DNA of 64,000 nucleotides, from NCBI GenBank assembly GCA_009779895.1, contig WRBB01000001.1, positions 124,001-188,000 of the forward strand, written 5' to 3'. The notes beneath the pieces are model-generated. The model was not told where the DNA came from. It was given only the letters and a program-made list of their open reading frames with translations, and searched no databases. Position numbers and translations under genes: made by a program. This document shows, in pieces, positions 18,463 to 27,333 of this stretch. Source of the stretch: Lachnospiraceae bacterium (GTDB taxonomy: Bacteria > Bacillota > Clostridia > Lachnospirales > Lachnospiraceae). Each line of letters begins with the position of its first letter. The first letter of the stretch is position 1.

Positions 18463-19344
18463 ATGAAAGGAATTATATTAGCCGGAGGTTCCGGTACGAG
18501 ATTGTATCCCTTGACGAAAGTTACAAGCAAGCAACTATTACCAATTTACGATAAACCGATGGTATATTATCCGCTTAGTATTTTGATGGAGGCAGGTATC
18601 AAAGAGATATTGATTATTTCTACGCCGGAGGATACGCCAAGGTTTGAAGCGTTACTTGGTGACGGTAGTCAATTTGGGATTCATTTAAGTTATAAAGTAC
18701 AACCCTCACCGGATGGATTAGCACAGGCCTTTTTGTTGGGTGAAACATTTATTGACGGAGATAGTTGTGCGATGGTTTTAGGGGACAATATATTTCAAGG
18801 GCATGGTTTGAGTAAGCGCTTAAAAGCAGCGGCACAAAAGGAAAAGGGTGCTACGATATTTGGCTATTATGTAGATGATCCGGAACGCTTTGGTGTGGTG
18901 GAGTTTGATCAAACAAGTAAGGCGATTTCCTTAGAGGAAAAACCAAAAAATCCAAAATCAAATTATGCGGTGACCGGTTTGTATTTTTATGATAAAAATG
19001 TAGTGGAGTATGCAAAGAAAATTAAGCCCAGCGCACGTGGTGAATTGGAAATTACAGATTTAAATCGTCTTTATTTAGAGGAGGATAGTTTGGATGTGAC
19101 ATTGTTGGGTCAAGGTTTTACATGGCTTGATACAGGCACCCACGAATCTTTGGTTGAGGCAACAAATTTTGTGTATACATTGGAAACCCATCAAAATCGT
19201 AAGATTGCCTGCTTAGAAGAAATCGCTTATAACAATGGTTGGATTGAGAAAGAAAAATTGTTGGAAGCATATATGCTTTATCAAAAAAATCAATATGGTC
19301 AGTATTTAAAAGATGTTTTAGATGGAAAATTCATTGATCGGTAG
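18463..19344 (+). CDS. rfbA: Glucose-1-phosphate thymidylyltransferase
   Basis: First enzyme of dTDP-L-rhamnose synthesis, joining dTTP and glucose-1-phosphate. The 293-residue protein begins with the signature [16 protein letters not shown] and continues with [23 protein letters not shown] and [13 protein letters not shown], all diagnostic. The length is normal for the short RfbA form. TTGGAGGTG lies directly before the ATG. It is followed nine bases later by rfbC. Confidence 0.96.
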   Translation: MKGIILAGGSGTRLYPLTKVTSKQLLPIYDKPMVYYPLSILMEAGIKEILIISTPEDTPRFEALLGDGSQFGIHLSYKVQPSPDGLAQAFLLGETFIDGDSCAMVLGDNIFQGHGLSKRLKAAAQKEKGATIFGYYVDDPERFGVVEFDQTSKAISLEEKPKNPKSNYAVTGLYFYDKNVVEYAKKIKPSARGELEITDLNRLYLEEDSLDVTLLGQGFTWLDTGTHESLVEATNFVYTLETHQNRKIACLEEIAYNNGWIEKEKLLEAYMLYQKNQYGQYLKDVLDGKFIDR

Positions 19345-19352
19345 GAGCAAAT

Positions 19353-19892
19353 ATGGGAAAAATAACAGTTGAAACATGTCAGATAGAGGGTCTGAAAGTG
19401 ATTACACCGACCGTTTTTGGTGATGATCGCGGTTATTTTATGGAAACATATCATTATGATGATTATAAAGCGGCCGGCATTGATATGGCGTTTGTCCAAG
19501 ACAATCAATCAAGTTCCGGAAAAGGTGTATTGAGGGGTTTACATTATCAAATCAACCACCCCCAAGATAAATTGGTACGTGTGATTCATGGAGAGGTGTT
19601 TGATGTGGCGGTAGACTTGCGTATAGGTTCAAAGACTTACGGTGCCTGGTATGGAGTAGTTTTATCTGCAACAAATAAAAAGCAGTTTTTTATTCCGAAA
19701 GGATTTGCCCATGGATTTGTGGTTTTATCCGATATGGCAGAGTTTGTTTATAAATGTACGGACTTTTACCGGCCAAATGATGAAGGTGGTTTGAAATGGA
19801 ATGATCCGAAGATAGGTATTGATTGGCCGATCCCGGATGATATGACGTTGCTTATTTCGGAAAAGGATCAAAAGTGGCAGGGTATGGAGTAG
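19353..19892 (+). CDS. rfbC: dTDP-4-dehydrorhamnose 3,5-epimerase
   Basis: The 179-residue cupin enzyme epimerises C3 and C5 of the keto-sugar. Motifs are FGDDRGYFMETYH, GVLRGLHYQ with the catalytic histidine region, VRVIHGEVFDVAVDLR and FFIPKGFAHGFVVLS. The length fits the family. Its stop is followed immediately by the ATG of the next gene. The final reductase of the pathway (RfbD) is absent here and must be encoded elsewhere if L-rhamnose is made. Confidence 0.95.
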   Translation: MGKITVETCQIEGLKVITPTVFGDDRGYFMETYHYDDYKAAGIDMAFVQDNQSSSGKGVLRGLHYQINHPQDKLVRVIHGEVFDVAVDLRIGSKTYGAWYGVVLSATNKKQFFIPKGFAHGFVVLSDMAEFVYKCTDFYRPNDEGGLKWNDPKIGIDWPIPDDMTLLISEKDQKWQGME

Positions 19893-22628
19893 ATGGGAAT
19901 CATAAGGCGAGGACAGGAACGATATCAAAATTACATTCGTGCAAAAATGGAAAAAGGGCTTCATGTGCGTCTGGATAATATCAGGTTAGATGGTATTTAT
20001 TTTTCTGTAAAAGGTTCTGTTTTTCATGAAACAAGAAAAATAGAAGGTCTGTTTTTGTTGTTTGATAATGGCGAAACACAAATAAAGTATCCCCTTGCTT
20101 TTGATTTGGATTTTTCTTCTTGTTTAGAAGTAAAAATTAAAAAAACAACGAAAGTGCAGTTATTGGTGCTGTTTAAAAGATGGTCAAAAGTATTTGATTT
20201 GCAGATTTTTTCCGGCAATGTGTACTTTGGTGATGTGGAAATGGAGATTACAGAGACGGACTACGTATTAGATCCGCTTCATATGCACATAGATTTTTTA
20301 GAGTTAAAAGATACGAAATTTATGATCAGAGGTTGGATTTTTCATGAAAAAGAAGTAATAAAAACAGCGCGTATTGTTTTTGATAGTGGTTTTGTGTTGG
20401 AAGAAATCAGTTTGGTGCCACACCAACATAGAGAAGATGTAAAAAGGGTTTTTCCTCAGGAAAATGCCTATGCCAGTGGTTTTTTTTGGAAAGGGAAACT
20501 GAGAATTTCCGGGGATACACAAGTACTGTTGTTGGTTGAAATAGAGGGAAAACAAAGAGAGTTTCCTTTGTGTGTTCTTTCGGCTAATATTTCCGGCGAT
20601 TTTCATACAATTTTAATCAATGAAGCAGCAGAAAATATATTTCGTGCGGTGCAGCGTTATTTTGTGAATCCGGTGCTTTTTAAGGAAAATCAAGAAGAGA
20701 CGATAGATATTGTTGTGCCGGTATATAATGGATATGATTATCTGGTGAAATTGTTGCCCGGTATAGCAAAAACAAAGATGAAATATCAAGTTTTTTTGGT
20801 GGATGACGCTAGTCCGGATGAGAAAGTAAAAGAGAAAATCAAGGAATTTTCTCTTTCACAGTCAAATGTGACTGTATTGACCAATGAAGAAAATTTAGGT
20901 TTTGTTAGAACTGTAAACAGGGCGTTGGCATTGTGTAATAACCATGTTGTGCTTTTAAACACAGATGTTGAATTGCCCGAAAGATGGTTGGAGCGTTTGC
21001 TTGCGCCGATTCTTTACAATGAAAAAATCGCTTCTGCAACACCATACACCAACAGTGGTACAATTTTTAGCTTTCCTGATTTTTTAGAGGATAATCCAAT
21101 CTATTTGGGGAAAAGTGTGGATGAAATAGATGCTGTGTTCCGACAGTTTAAGCCCGGTTATACAGTGGTGCCGACAGGTGTAGGTTTTTGTATGGCGATG
21201 AGCAAGCATGCTTTAAAAGAAGTTGGTGGATTTGATGATGAGACATTTTCCAAAGGATATGGTGAGGAAAATGACTGGTGTCAAAGGGCAAAAAAAGCAG
21301 GATATCAAAATGTTCATGTAGAAAACCTATTTGTGTACCATAAGCACGGAGGTAGTTTTACTTCTCAGGAGAAGTTGGCTTTGATACAAGAAAACATGAA
21401 AAAATTGGAAGTCAAGCATCCGGACTATACAAGGGCTGTTGAAAGATATATTTTGAACGACCCTAATAGTTTGCAAAGAAGTTTGGCGAAATTGTTATTG
21501 GATACAAAATATGATGTAGCAAACGTTATTTTGGTTTTTAACCATCATTGGGCCGGCGGTGCTTCTTCTTATTTGGATGAAAAAATAAATGCAGGTATGG
21601 ATCAAAATGAAAAATATTTTGTGGTTCGTACCCGCAAAGAAGAAGTAGAAAAAGATATTGAGGAAACGGTGGCAGGTTTTGAGTTGCAATTTTGTAGTAG
21701 TGATGAAAGAATTACATATGTGTTTGAGCAATTAGAAGAGCTTCTATGCATTATGGAATATTTCCCCATTGATGCAATATGGGTCAATGAATTGGTTACG
21801 TATCCAAATATATCTGAAACATTGGCTGTTATTATGGCTTTGCATCAAAGCAAAGGAAGCAGCCTTAAGTTGATGGTACATGACTTTTTTTCTGTTTGTC
21901 CGACAATCGATTTGTTGGGGCAAGCAGATACTTACTGTAATCTTCCGTCCGGGTCAGAATGTGATGATTGTTACATGTCTTATGGATTTCAGGAGAGGCA
22001 TAATCTGCCAACGGTGGGTCAATGGCGTGACATGTGGAAAGCGTTGTTGCTGGTCTGTGATGAGATATTGGTTTTTTCAGAGGATTCCAAAAAGCGTATG
22101 GAGCAGGTTTTTGGTACGTTACGAAGCTTATCTTTGCAACCGCACAAACCAAAGCGGATAGAAGCCATTGCAAAGCAGTGGTTTCATGGAGATGGTGTAA
22201 CCATAGGTCTTTTGGGTGCCTTGGGTCGTCATAAAGGCAAAGCTGTGGTTCAAGAGATGCTGGATATTATTCATGCAGAAGAAAGAAATGTAAGGATTGT
22301 ATTGATTGGATATACGGATGCCGTTGATTGGGAAGAAAAGTATGGCGCACATGTTCATATAACGGGACCATATTTGCAGAATCAATTGTCTCAGTATGTA
22401 ATAGAAAATGAAATAGATATTATTTTTATACCGGCGATTTGGCCGGAAACGTTTTCTTATACAACAGAAGAGGCGATGATGATGGATATACCGGTTGTTT
22501 CATTTCCGATTGGAGCACCGCCGGAGCGTATTGTTCAGTATGAAAAGGGAATGGTATTACCCAATATGAATCCCCGGATGGCATTGGATGCTATTTTAGC
22601 ATTTGTAAAGGGGTTTGAATTGAAATAG
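19893..22628 (+). CDS. Large modular glycosyltransferase: tandem beta modules, GT2 domain and GT4-like domain
   Basis: The 911-residue protein appears built from four parts. Two tandem beta-rich modules of about 110 residues come first (about 20-110 and 130-235), the second containing FMIRGWIFHEKEV and ASGFFWKGKLRISG. A GT2 domain spans about 269-500 (TIDIVVPVYNGYDYL, LVDDASPDE, LLNTDVELPERW, GYGEENDWCQRA). A GT4-like domain spans about 543-911 (NHHWAGGASSYLD, MVHDFFSVCP, IIFIPAIWPETFSYTTEEA). A cysteine group lies between residues 670 and 695 (YCNLPSGSECDDCY). It probably adds two sugars in turn. The beta modules and GT4 part recur in the gene at 23970, on the other side of the Wzt gene. Confidence 0.82.
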   Translation: MGIIRRGQERYQNYIRAKMEKGLHVRLDNIRLDGIYFSVKGSVFHETRKIEGLFLLFDNGETQIKYPLAFDLDFSSCLEVKIKKTTKVQLLVLFKRWSKVFDLQIFSGNVYFGDVEMEITETDYVLDPLHMHIDFLELKDTKFMIRGWIFHEKEVIKTARIVFDSGFVLEEISLVPHQHREDVKRVFPQENAYASGFFWKGKLRISGDTQVLLLVEIEGKQREFPLCVLSANISGDFHTILINEAAENIFRAVQRYFVNPVLFKENQEETIDIVVPVYNGYDYLVKLLPGIAKTKMKYQVFLVDDASPDEKVKEKIKEFSLSQSNVTVLTNEENLGFVRTVNRALALCNNHVVLLNTDVELPERWLERLLAPILYNEKIASATPYTNSGTIFSFPDFLEDNPIYLGKSVDEIDAVFRQFKPGYTVVPTGVGFCMAMSKHALKEVGGFDDETFSKGYGEENDWCQRAKKAGYQNVHVENLFVYHKHGGSFTSQEKLALIQENMKKLEVKHPDYTRAVERYILNDPNSLQRSLAKLLLDTKYDVANVILVFNHHWAGGASSYLDEKINAGMDQNEKYFVVRTRKEEVEKDIEETVAGFELQFCSSDERITYVFEQLEELLCIMEYFPIDAIWVNELVTYPNISETLAVIMALHQSKGSSLKLMVHDFFSVCPTIDLLGQADTYCNLPSGSECDDCYMSYGFQERHNLPTVGQWRDMWKALLLVCDEILVFSEDSKKRMEQVFGTLRSLSLQPHKPKRIEAIAKQWFHGDGVTIGLLGALGRHKGKAVVQEMLDIIHAEERNVRIVLIGYTDAVDWEEKYGAHVHITGPYLQNQLSQYVIENEIDIIFIPAIWPETFSYTTEEAMMMDIPVVSFPIGAPPERIVQYEKGMVLPNMNPRMALDAILAFVKGFELK

Positions 22629-22662
22629 ATGGGCAATACAAAAAGTAAGAAAGGTATCAATT

Positions 22663-23970
22663 ATGAGTGAAATTGCAATCAAGGTTGATGACGTAAGCAA
22701 GATTTATAAGCTTTATGACAAGCCGATGGACCGTTTGAAAGAATCTTTGCGTATTAGTCGAAATGTACGATACAAAGAGCATTATGCTCTACGAAATGTA
22801 AGTTTTGAAATCAAGAGGGGTGAAACGGTTGGTATCATTGGAACCAACGGTGCCGGTAAGTCTACGATTTTGAAAATAATTACAGGTGTTTTAAATCCAA
22901 CGGGTGGCGTGGTAGAAATTCAGGGTCGTATATCGGCTTTATTGGAGTTGGGTGCGGGATTCAATATGGAATACACCGGTATTGAAAATATTTATTTGAA
23001 TGGTACGATGATTGGTTTTAAGCGCGAAGAGATTGACGCAAAACTAGAAAGCATATTAAAGTTTGCTGATATTGGTGATTTTGTGTATCAGCCGGTTAAG
23101 ACTTATTCCAGCGGTATGTTTGTGCGATTGGCTTTTGCTGTTGCGATTAATATTGAGCCGGAGATACTGATTGTAGATGAGGCTTTATCCGTGGGGGATG
23201 TTTTTTTTCAAGCAAAGTGTTATAAGAAGTTTGAAGAATTTAAGGAGCAGGGTAAAACCATATTATTTGTAAGTCATGATTTAAGTAGTATCAGTAAGTA
23301 TTGTGATACGGTTGTGTTGTTAAATCAAGGTGGAAAGATAGATGAGGGTACTCCAAAAGATATGGTAAATCTTTATAAGAAATTGTTGGTGAATCAATTG
23401 GATATTTCTTCGGATTCGGAACAGGCAGAGGAGGAAACAAGTTCCATTGAGATAAAAAGCAGGAAAGAAAAAATGAGTGGAAGTCAAGGCAATGAAAGAC
23501 ATTTACTTACCTTAAATCCGAACTGCAATGAATATGGTACCAAAGAGATTGAAATCATTGATTTTGCCATATATGACAATCAGGATATTGTGTCAAGTAC
23601 AATAGAAAAAGGAACAAAATTTCAAATCATGATGCGGGTGAAGTTCCATAAAAAGGTGCAGGGGCCGATTGTGGCCTTTACAATAACCAATCTAAAAGGC
23701 GATGAGGTATCCGGCACTAATACCATGATTGAAAAAGAATATTTTTTTGCAGAAAAAGAAGAGGACGAGTTTGTTGTGACATTTTCACAAAGGATGGATT
23801 TTCAGGGTGGTGAATATTTGTTGAGTTTGGGATGCACAGGTTTTGAGCAGGATGATTTTCAAGTATATCATCGGCTCTATGATGTGTGTAATATTTCTGT
23901 TATATCAGATAAAAATACAGTGGGATTTTTTGATATGAATTCAAAGGTTGATGTGGAGGCACTGCAATAA
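22663..23970 (+). CDS. Polysaccharide ABC exporter ATPase (Wzt/TagH-like) with C-terminal carbohydrate-binding domain
   Basis: The ATPase domain (about residues 1-240) has Walker A GTNGAGKST, signature YSSGMFVRLAFA, Walker B EILIVDEALSVGD and the switch histidine in VSHDLSS. After a charged linker, residues about 290-435 form a beta domain like the Wzt C-terminus, which in O-antigen exporters recognises the polymer end. It should pair with the permease at 10332. A similar two-part Wzt often pairs with chain-end modification, which fits nearby methyltransferase and decoration genes. Its stop overlaps the next start (TAATG). Confidence 0.9.
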   Translation: MSEIAIKVDDVSKIYKLYDKPMDRLKESLRISRNVRYKEHYALRNVSFEIKRGETVGIIGTNGAGKSTILKIITGVLNPTGGVVEIQGRISALLELGAGFNMEYTGIENIYLNGTMIGFKREEIDAKLESILKFADIGDFVYQPVKTYSSGMFVRLAFAVAINIEPEILIVDEALSVGDVFFQAKCYKKFEEFKEQGKTILFVSHDLSSISKYCDTVVLLNQGGKIDEGTPKDMVNLYKKLLVNQLDISSDSEQAEEETSSIEIKSRKEKMSGSQGNERHLLTLNPNCNEYGTKEIEIIDFAIYDNQDIVSSTIEKGTKFQIMMRVKFHKKVQGPIVAFTITNLKGDEVSGTNTMIEKEYFFAEKEEDEFVVTFSQRMDFQGGEYLLSLGCTGFEQDDFQVYHRLYDVCNISVISDKNTVGFFDMNSKVDVEALQ

Positions 23971-25505
23971 TGTTTAAAATGAATGTGGATTTCCTAGAAT
24001 GGAATGGTATGGACTTTTCTATTCGAGGTTGGGTTTTTCACGAAAATGAGGGAATCGATCAGATTGAAATTGTATTTGAGAGTGGTGCAATACAAGAGAA
24101 AATCATACCGGTAGCAAAACAGTATAGAGAAGATGTGGGGCGTGTTTTTCAGCAAGAAAATGCCTATGTCAGTGGTTTTTTTTGGAAAGGTAAGTTGCGG
24201 ATTTCTGCAAAAACGCAGGCTTTTCTAGTGGTGGCAGGAAAAGGAGAAACAAAAAAATTTTTACTTCAATCTTTGGCGGCTAATATGGATGAAGTTGGCA
24301 ATGAGATTTTGGTCCGTGATGTAGCAAAGCATATTTCAGAGATGCCAATCAGTGCCGGGGATGTCGATGCGAGGGGGGCAATTCTTGTTTTTGATCACCT
24401 CTGTAAAGGGGGGGCTGCTTATTATATACAAAAGAGAATAAAAGCAATTTTGACATTGCATAAAACCTGTATCGTAGTGCGCTGTTATCAGGTAGAGGTA
24501 CAAAAAGATATTAAAGAAGATCAAATCCGATTTCAATTGTTGCATTATGCTAATGGGAAAGAAGAACGTTATGTCTTTGATCAATTAGAAGAATTGGAGC
24601 CTTTTGCAGCAAAGTTGCGGATAGATGAAATTTGGGTCAATGAGTTGATGGCATATCCCGATATTTGTAAAAGTATAAAATATATTGTGGATTTAAGTAG
24701 GGAGAAAAAGGCGACTCTTAGATACATGGTACATGACTTTTTTTCTGTTTGCCCCTCTACGACCTTGCTTGGGCAAGATGACCGTTATTGTCAATTGCCT
24801 AAGGGAAGTGATTGTGATTCTTGTTTTTTGGAAAAATCCTTTTCAAAAAAGTACAATATGCCATCGGTTTTGCAATGGCGTGATATGTGGAAAACCTTGT
24901 TGCGGGCATGTGATGAGATATTGGTTTTTTCAGAAGATTCAAAAAAAAGAATGGAAGCTGTTTTTGGTGTTTCTCTTCCGTTATCTTTGCAGCCGCATAA
25001 ATTGGAGGGTATCAAGGCGGTACGCCGCCGTTGCCGTGTTAAAACCGGTATTACAATCGGGATATTAGGTACATTAAATTTAGCAAAAGGTAAATTGGTG
25101 ATACAAGATATGTTGGATATCATCAAAAATGAAAAAAGAAAGGTTCGGATTGTTTTGATTGGTTATACAGATGCAGTAGGTTGGGAAACTGCGTATGATC
25201 AAGTATTGCAGGTTACGGGTTCTTATGATCAAACCCACTTGGCGCAATATGTTGCAAAGTATAAAATAGATGTGTTTTTTATACCGTCTATTTGTCCGGA
25301 GACCTTTTCTTATACCACGGAGGAAGCGATGTTGATGGGATTTCCCGTAGTATCTTTTCCGATTGGGGCTCCGCCGGAGCGCCTGCAAAACTATGCAAAA
25401 GGTTTGGTTTTGGATAGTATGCATGCAAGGGAAGCATTGGATCGGATGTTAGTTTTTGCAGAAAGATTTAAAAAGAAGATAGGGAGGTTTTATATAGATG
25501 TTTGA
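23970..25505 (+). CDS. GT4-like glycosyltransferase with N-terminal beta module, paralogue of the gene at 19893
   Basis: The 511-residue protein has one N-terminal beta module (residues about 1-120: FSIRGWVFHENEG, VSGFFWKGKLRISA) and a GT4-like domain (about 135-505: HLCKGGAAYYIQ, MVHDFFSVCPSTTLLGQ, FFIPSICPETFSYTTEEAM). It matches the first and last parts of the 911-residue protein at 19893 closely but lacks the GT2 domain. The same cysteine set (YCQLPKGSDCDSCF) is present. The start at 23970 overlaps the Wzt stop, and GGAGG at 23955-23959 serves it. The donor and acceptor are unknown. Confidence 0.8.
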   Translation: MFKMNVDFLEWNGMDFSIRGWVFHENEGIDQIEIVFESGAIQEKIIPVAKQYREDVGRVFQQENAYVSGFFWKGKLRISAKTQAFLVVAGKGETKKFLLQSLAANMDEVGNEILVRDVAKHISEMPISAGDVDARGAILVFDHLCKGGAAYYIQKRIKAILTLHKTCIVVRCYQVEVQKDIKEDQIRFQLLHYANGKEERYVFDQLEELEPFAAKLRIDEIWVNELMAYPDICKSIKYIVDLSREKKATLRYMVHDFFSVCPSTTLLGQDDRYCQLPKGSDCDSCFLEKSFSKKYNMPSVLQWRDMWKTLLRACDEILVFSEDSKKRMEAVFGVSLPLSLQPHKLEGIKAVRRRCRVKTGITIGILGTLNLAKGKLVIQDMLDIIKNEKRKVRIVLIGYTDAVGWETAYDQVLQVTGSYDQTHLAQYVAKYKIDVFFIPSICPETFSYTTEEAMLMGFPVVSFPIGAPPERLQNYAKGLVLDSMHAREALDRMLVFAERFKKKIGRFYIDV

Positions 25506-26409
25506 AATCGGTAAAGTTTTGATTGATGATAGCCATTATGCTGGTCAAGATGTATATAGTGACGGTACCATTGAGGATGAGATGCTTGAAATCGCAAAAA
25601 CCTATGCAAAGCAGGATTACAATAAAATAATAGCACAGCGGGAAAATTGGCCTATTTTTTATCATTTTTCTCATATAAGAGAAAATATTGTATCATGGCT
25701 TCCAATGGACAAAAAAGAATCCGTATTGGAAATCGGCGCAGGCTGTGGTGCGATTACCGGTGCTTTGTTAGAGAAAGTCGGTGTTGTTACGGCGGTGGAT
25801 TTGTCTATGAAAAGAAGTTTAATCAATGCGTATAGAAATAAGGATATGGGAAATTTAAAGATATCTGTTGGAAACTTTGAAGATGTGGAAAAATCTTTAA
25901 CGGAGAAATATGATATAATAACGTTGATTGGGGTATTTGAATATGCAGATGCCTATATACAGTCTCAAAATCCGTATGAAGATTTTTTGTTGAAAATAAA
26001 AAAGCATTTGTCTAAGCAGGGTAGGATTGTCATTGCCATAGAAAATAAATATGGATTGAAATATTGGGCAGGTTGTAAAGAAGATCATACAGGTGGTTAT
26101 TTTGAAGGTTTGGAGGGATATACAAAGTCTAGCGGTGCAAAAACCTTTAGCAAAAATGCCTTGCAGAATATGTTTGCGCATACAGGTTTTGAGCAGGTGG
26201 AGTTTTACTATCCTTATCCGGATTATAAATTTCCGCAAAAGATTTTTTCCGATGATTTTTTGCCGATACCGGGTGAGTTGAGTAACAATCGAAGAAATTT
26301 TGATCAGGATAGATTGGATTTATTTGATGAGAGAAAAGTATTTGATGGTTTGATTGAAGATGGTATGTTCCCTTATTTTTCCAATTCATTTTTAGTGATT
26401 ATCAAATAA
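25498..26409 (+). CDS. SAM-dependent class I methyltransferase
   Basis: The 303-residue protein has the SAM-binding motif I ESVLEIGAGCGAITGALLEK near residue 76, an acidic residue after the next strand (VTAVDLS), and a post-motif region DIITLIGVFEYAD. The C-terminal part (GGYFEGLEGYTKSSGAKTFS, FYYPYPDYKFP) is typical of methyltransferases found in surface-glycan loci. It overlaps the preceding gene by eight bases and so is coupled to it. It may methylate a sugar of the polymer or its chain end, matching the Wzt C-terminal domain. This role is inference. Confidence 0.8.
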   Translation: MFEIGKVLIDDSHYAGQDVYSDGTIEDEMLEIAKTYAKQDYNKIIAQRENWPIFYHFSHIRENIVSWLPMDKKESVLEIGAGCGAITGALLEKVGVVTAVDLSMKRSLINAYRNKDMGNLKISVGNFEDVEKSLTEKYDIITLIGVFEYADAYIQSQNPYEDFLLKIKKHLSKQGRIVIAIENKYGLKYWAGCKEDHTGGYFEGLEGYTKSSGAKTFSKNALQNMFAHTGFEQVEFYYPYPDYKFPQKIFSDDFLPIPGELSNNRRNFDQDRLDLFDERKVFDGLIEDGMFPYFSNSFLVIIK

Positions 26410-26422
26410 CAGGGGGTCATGT

Positions 26423-27310
26423 GTGGAACAGATACGATATGTGAAATTTTCAAATGAGCGGGCGGATGCATTTAATATACGAACAGAAATTGTAAAACAA
26501 AACGATACAAAACTGGTTCGAAAAATCCCATCAACAAAGGCCGGGACGGTTCATGTAGCCAATATTATGCAGATTAACCAATCCTTGGAGAAGCGTTATG
26601 AAAACAGCCCTTTCCGACCGGCAAAATGTGTGATGGAGGGGTCGGTAGCTTGTTTGGAGTATGTAGAGGGAGAAAGCTTACAAAAAACCTTGGACAAGGA
26701 TTTACTTTATGATGATATACAAGGTTGGAATGCAAAAGTGGCGGCATTTATGGCGGCGTTGAAAGAGGTGTATGATAGTGAGCCTTTTCAAAGTAGTCAT
26801 GGGTTTGAGTTTGTGTTTGGTAAGGTTGATTTACCGGTGGATACGGTAGCATCTCGTGATATCAATATTGATTTGGTGTTTGAAAATATTATAATCAAAG
26901 AAAGAAAATGGGCGGTGATTGATTATGAGTGGACGTTTGATTTTCTCATTCCCTTGCACTTTCTGTTTTATCGTATTTTGCATGCGTGTTTTTTGGTTAC
27001 ACCTTATAAAGACAAATTGGATATTAATGAAATTATGGAGTCTTTTGGGATTTCTGAACAAGAACGTATAGAGTATGAAAAGATGGATACACATTTTCAA
27101 ACCACTTTTATCAAGCAAGATTATGTGCCATCTCATGAAATGCGCGAAAAAATCGGGAAAGATGTGGTATCCTTGGACATGCTACTGGCGGTTCATAATC
27201 ATGTTCACAATTGTTTTGTACAAGAGGATGCTGCTGTAGATAGCAATGCAAGATCTTTTTTGGGTATGATGGTGAGAAGATTAAAAATGCGTATAAAAAA
27301 CATAAATTAG
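26423..27310 (+). CDS. Kinase-fold protein of a polysaccharide locus, function unclear
   Basis: The 295-residue protein looks like a diverged small-molecule kinase. A first lobe has KLVRKIPSTKAGTVHV and a hinge-like ACLEYVEGESLQ. The region DINIDLVFENIII (Asp146, Asp150, Asn155) resembles a catalytic loop, and DYEWTFD (Asp167) resembles the metal-binding DFE/DYE motif. Such proteins may phosphorylate a sugar; some are inactive partners of methyltransferases. It starts with GTG at 26423, supported by AGGGGGT at 26411-26417, and follows the methyltransferase by 13 bases. I do not recognise a named family, so the function remains open. Confidence 0.6.
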   Translation: MEQIRYVKFSNERADAFNIRTEIVKQNDTKLVRKIPSTKAGTVHVANIMQINQSLEKRYENSPFRPAKCVMEGSVACLEYVEGESLQKTLDKDLLYDDIQGWNAKVAAFMAALKEVYDSEPFQSSHGFEFVFGKVDLPVDTVASRDINIDLVFENIIIKERKWAVIDYEWTFDFLIPLHFLFYRILHACFLVTPYKDKLDINEIMESFGISEQERIEYEKMDTHFQTTFIKQDYVPSHEMREKIGKDVVSLDMLLAVHNHVHNCFVQEDAAVDSNARSFLGMMVRRLKMRIKNIN

Positions 27311-27333
27311 ATGTTAATTATAGAGAGGGTCTG

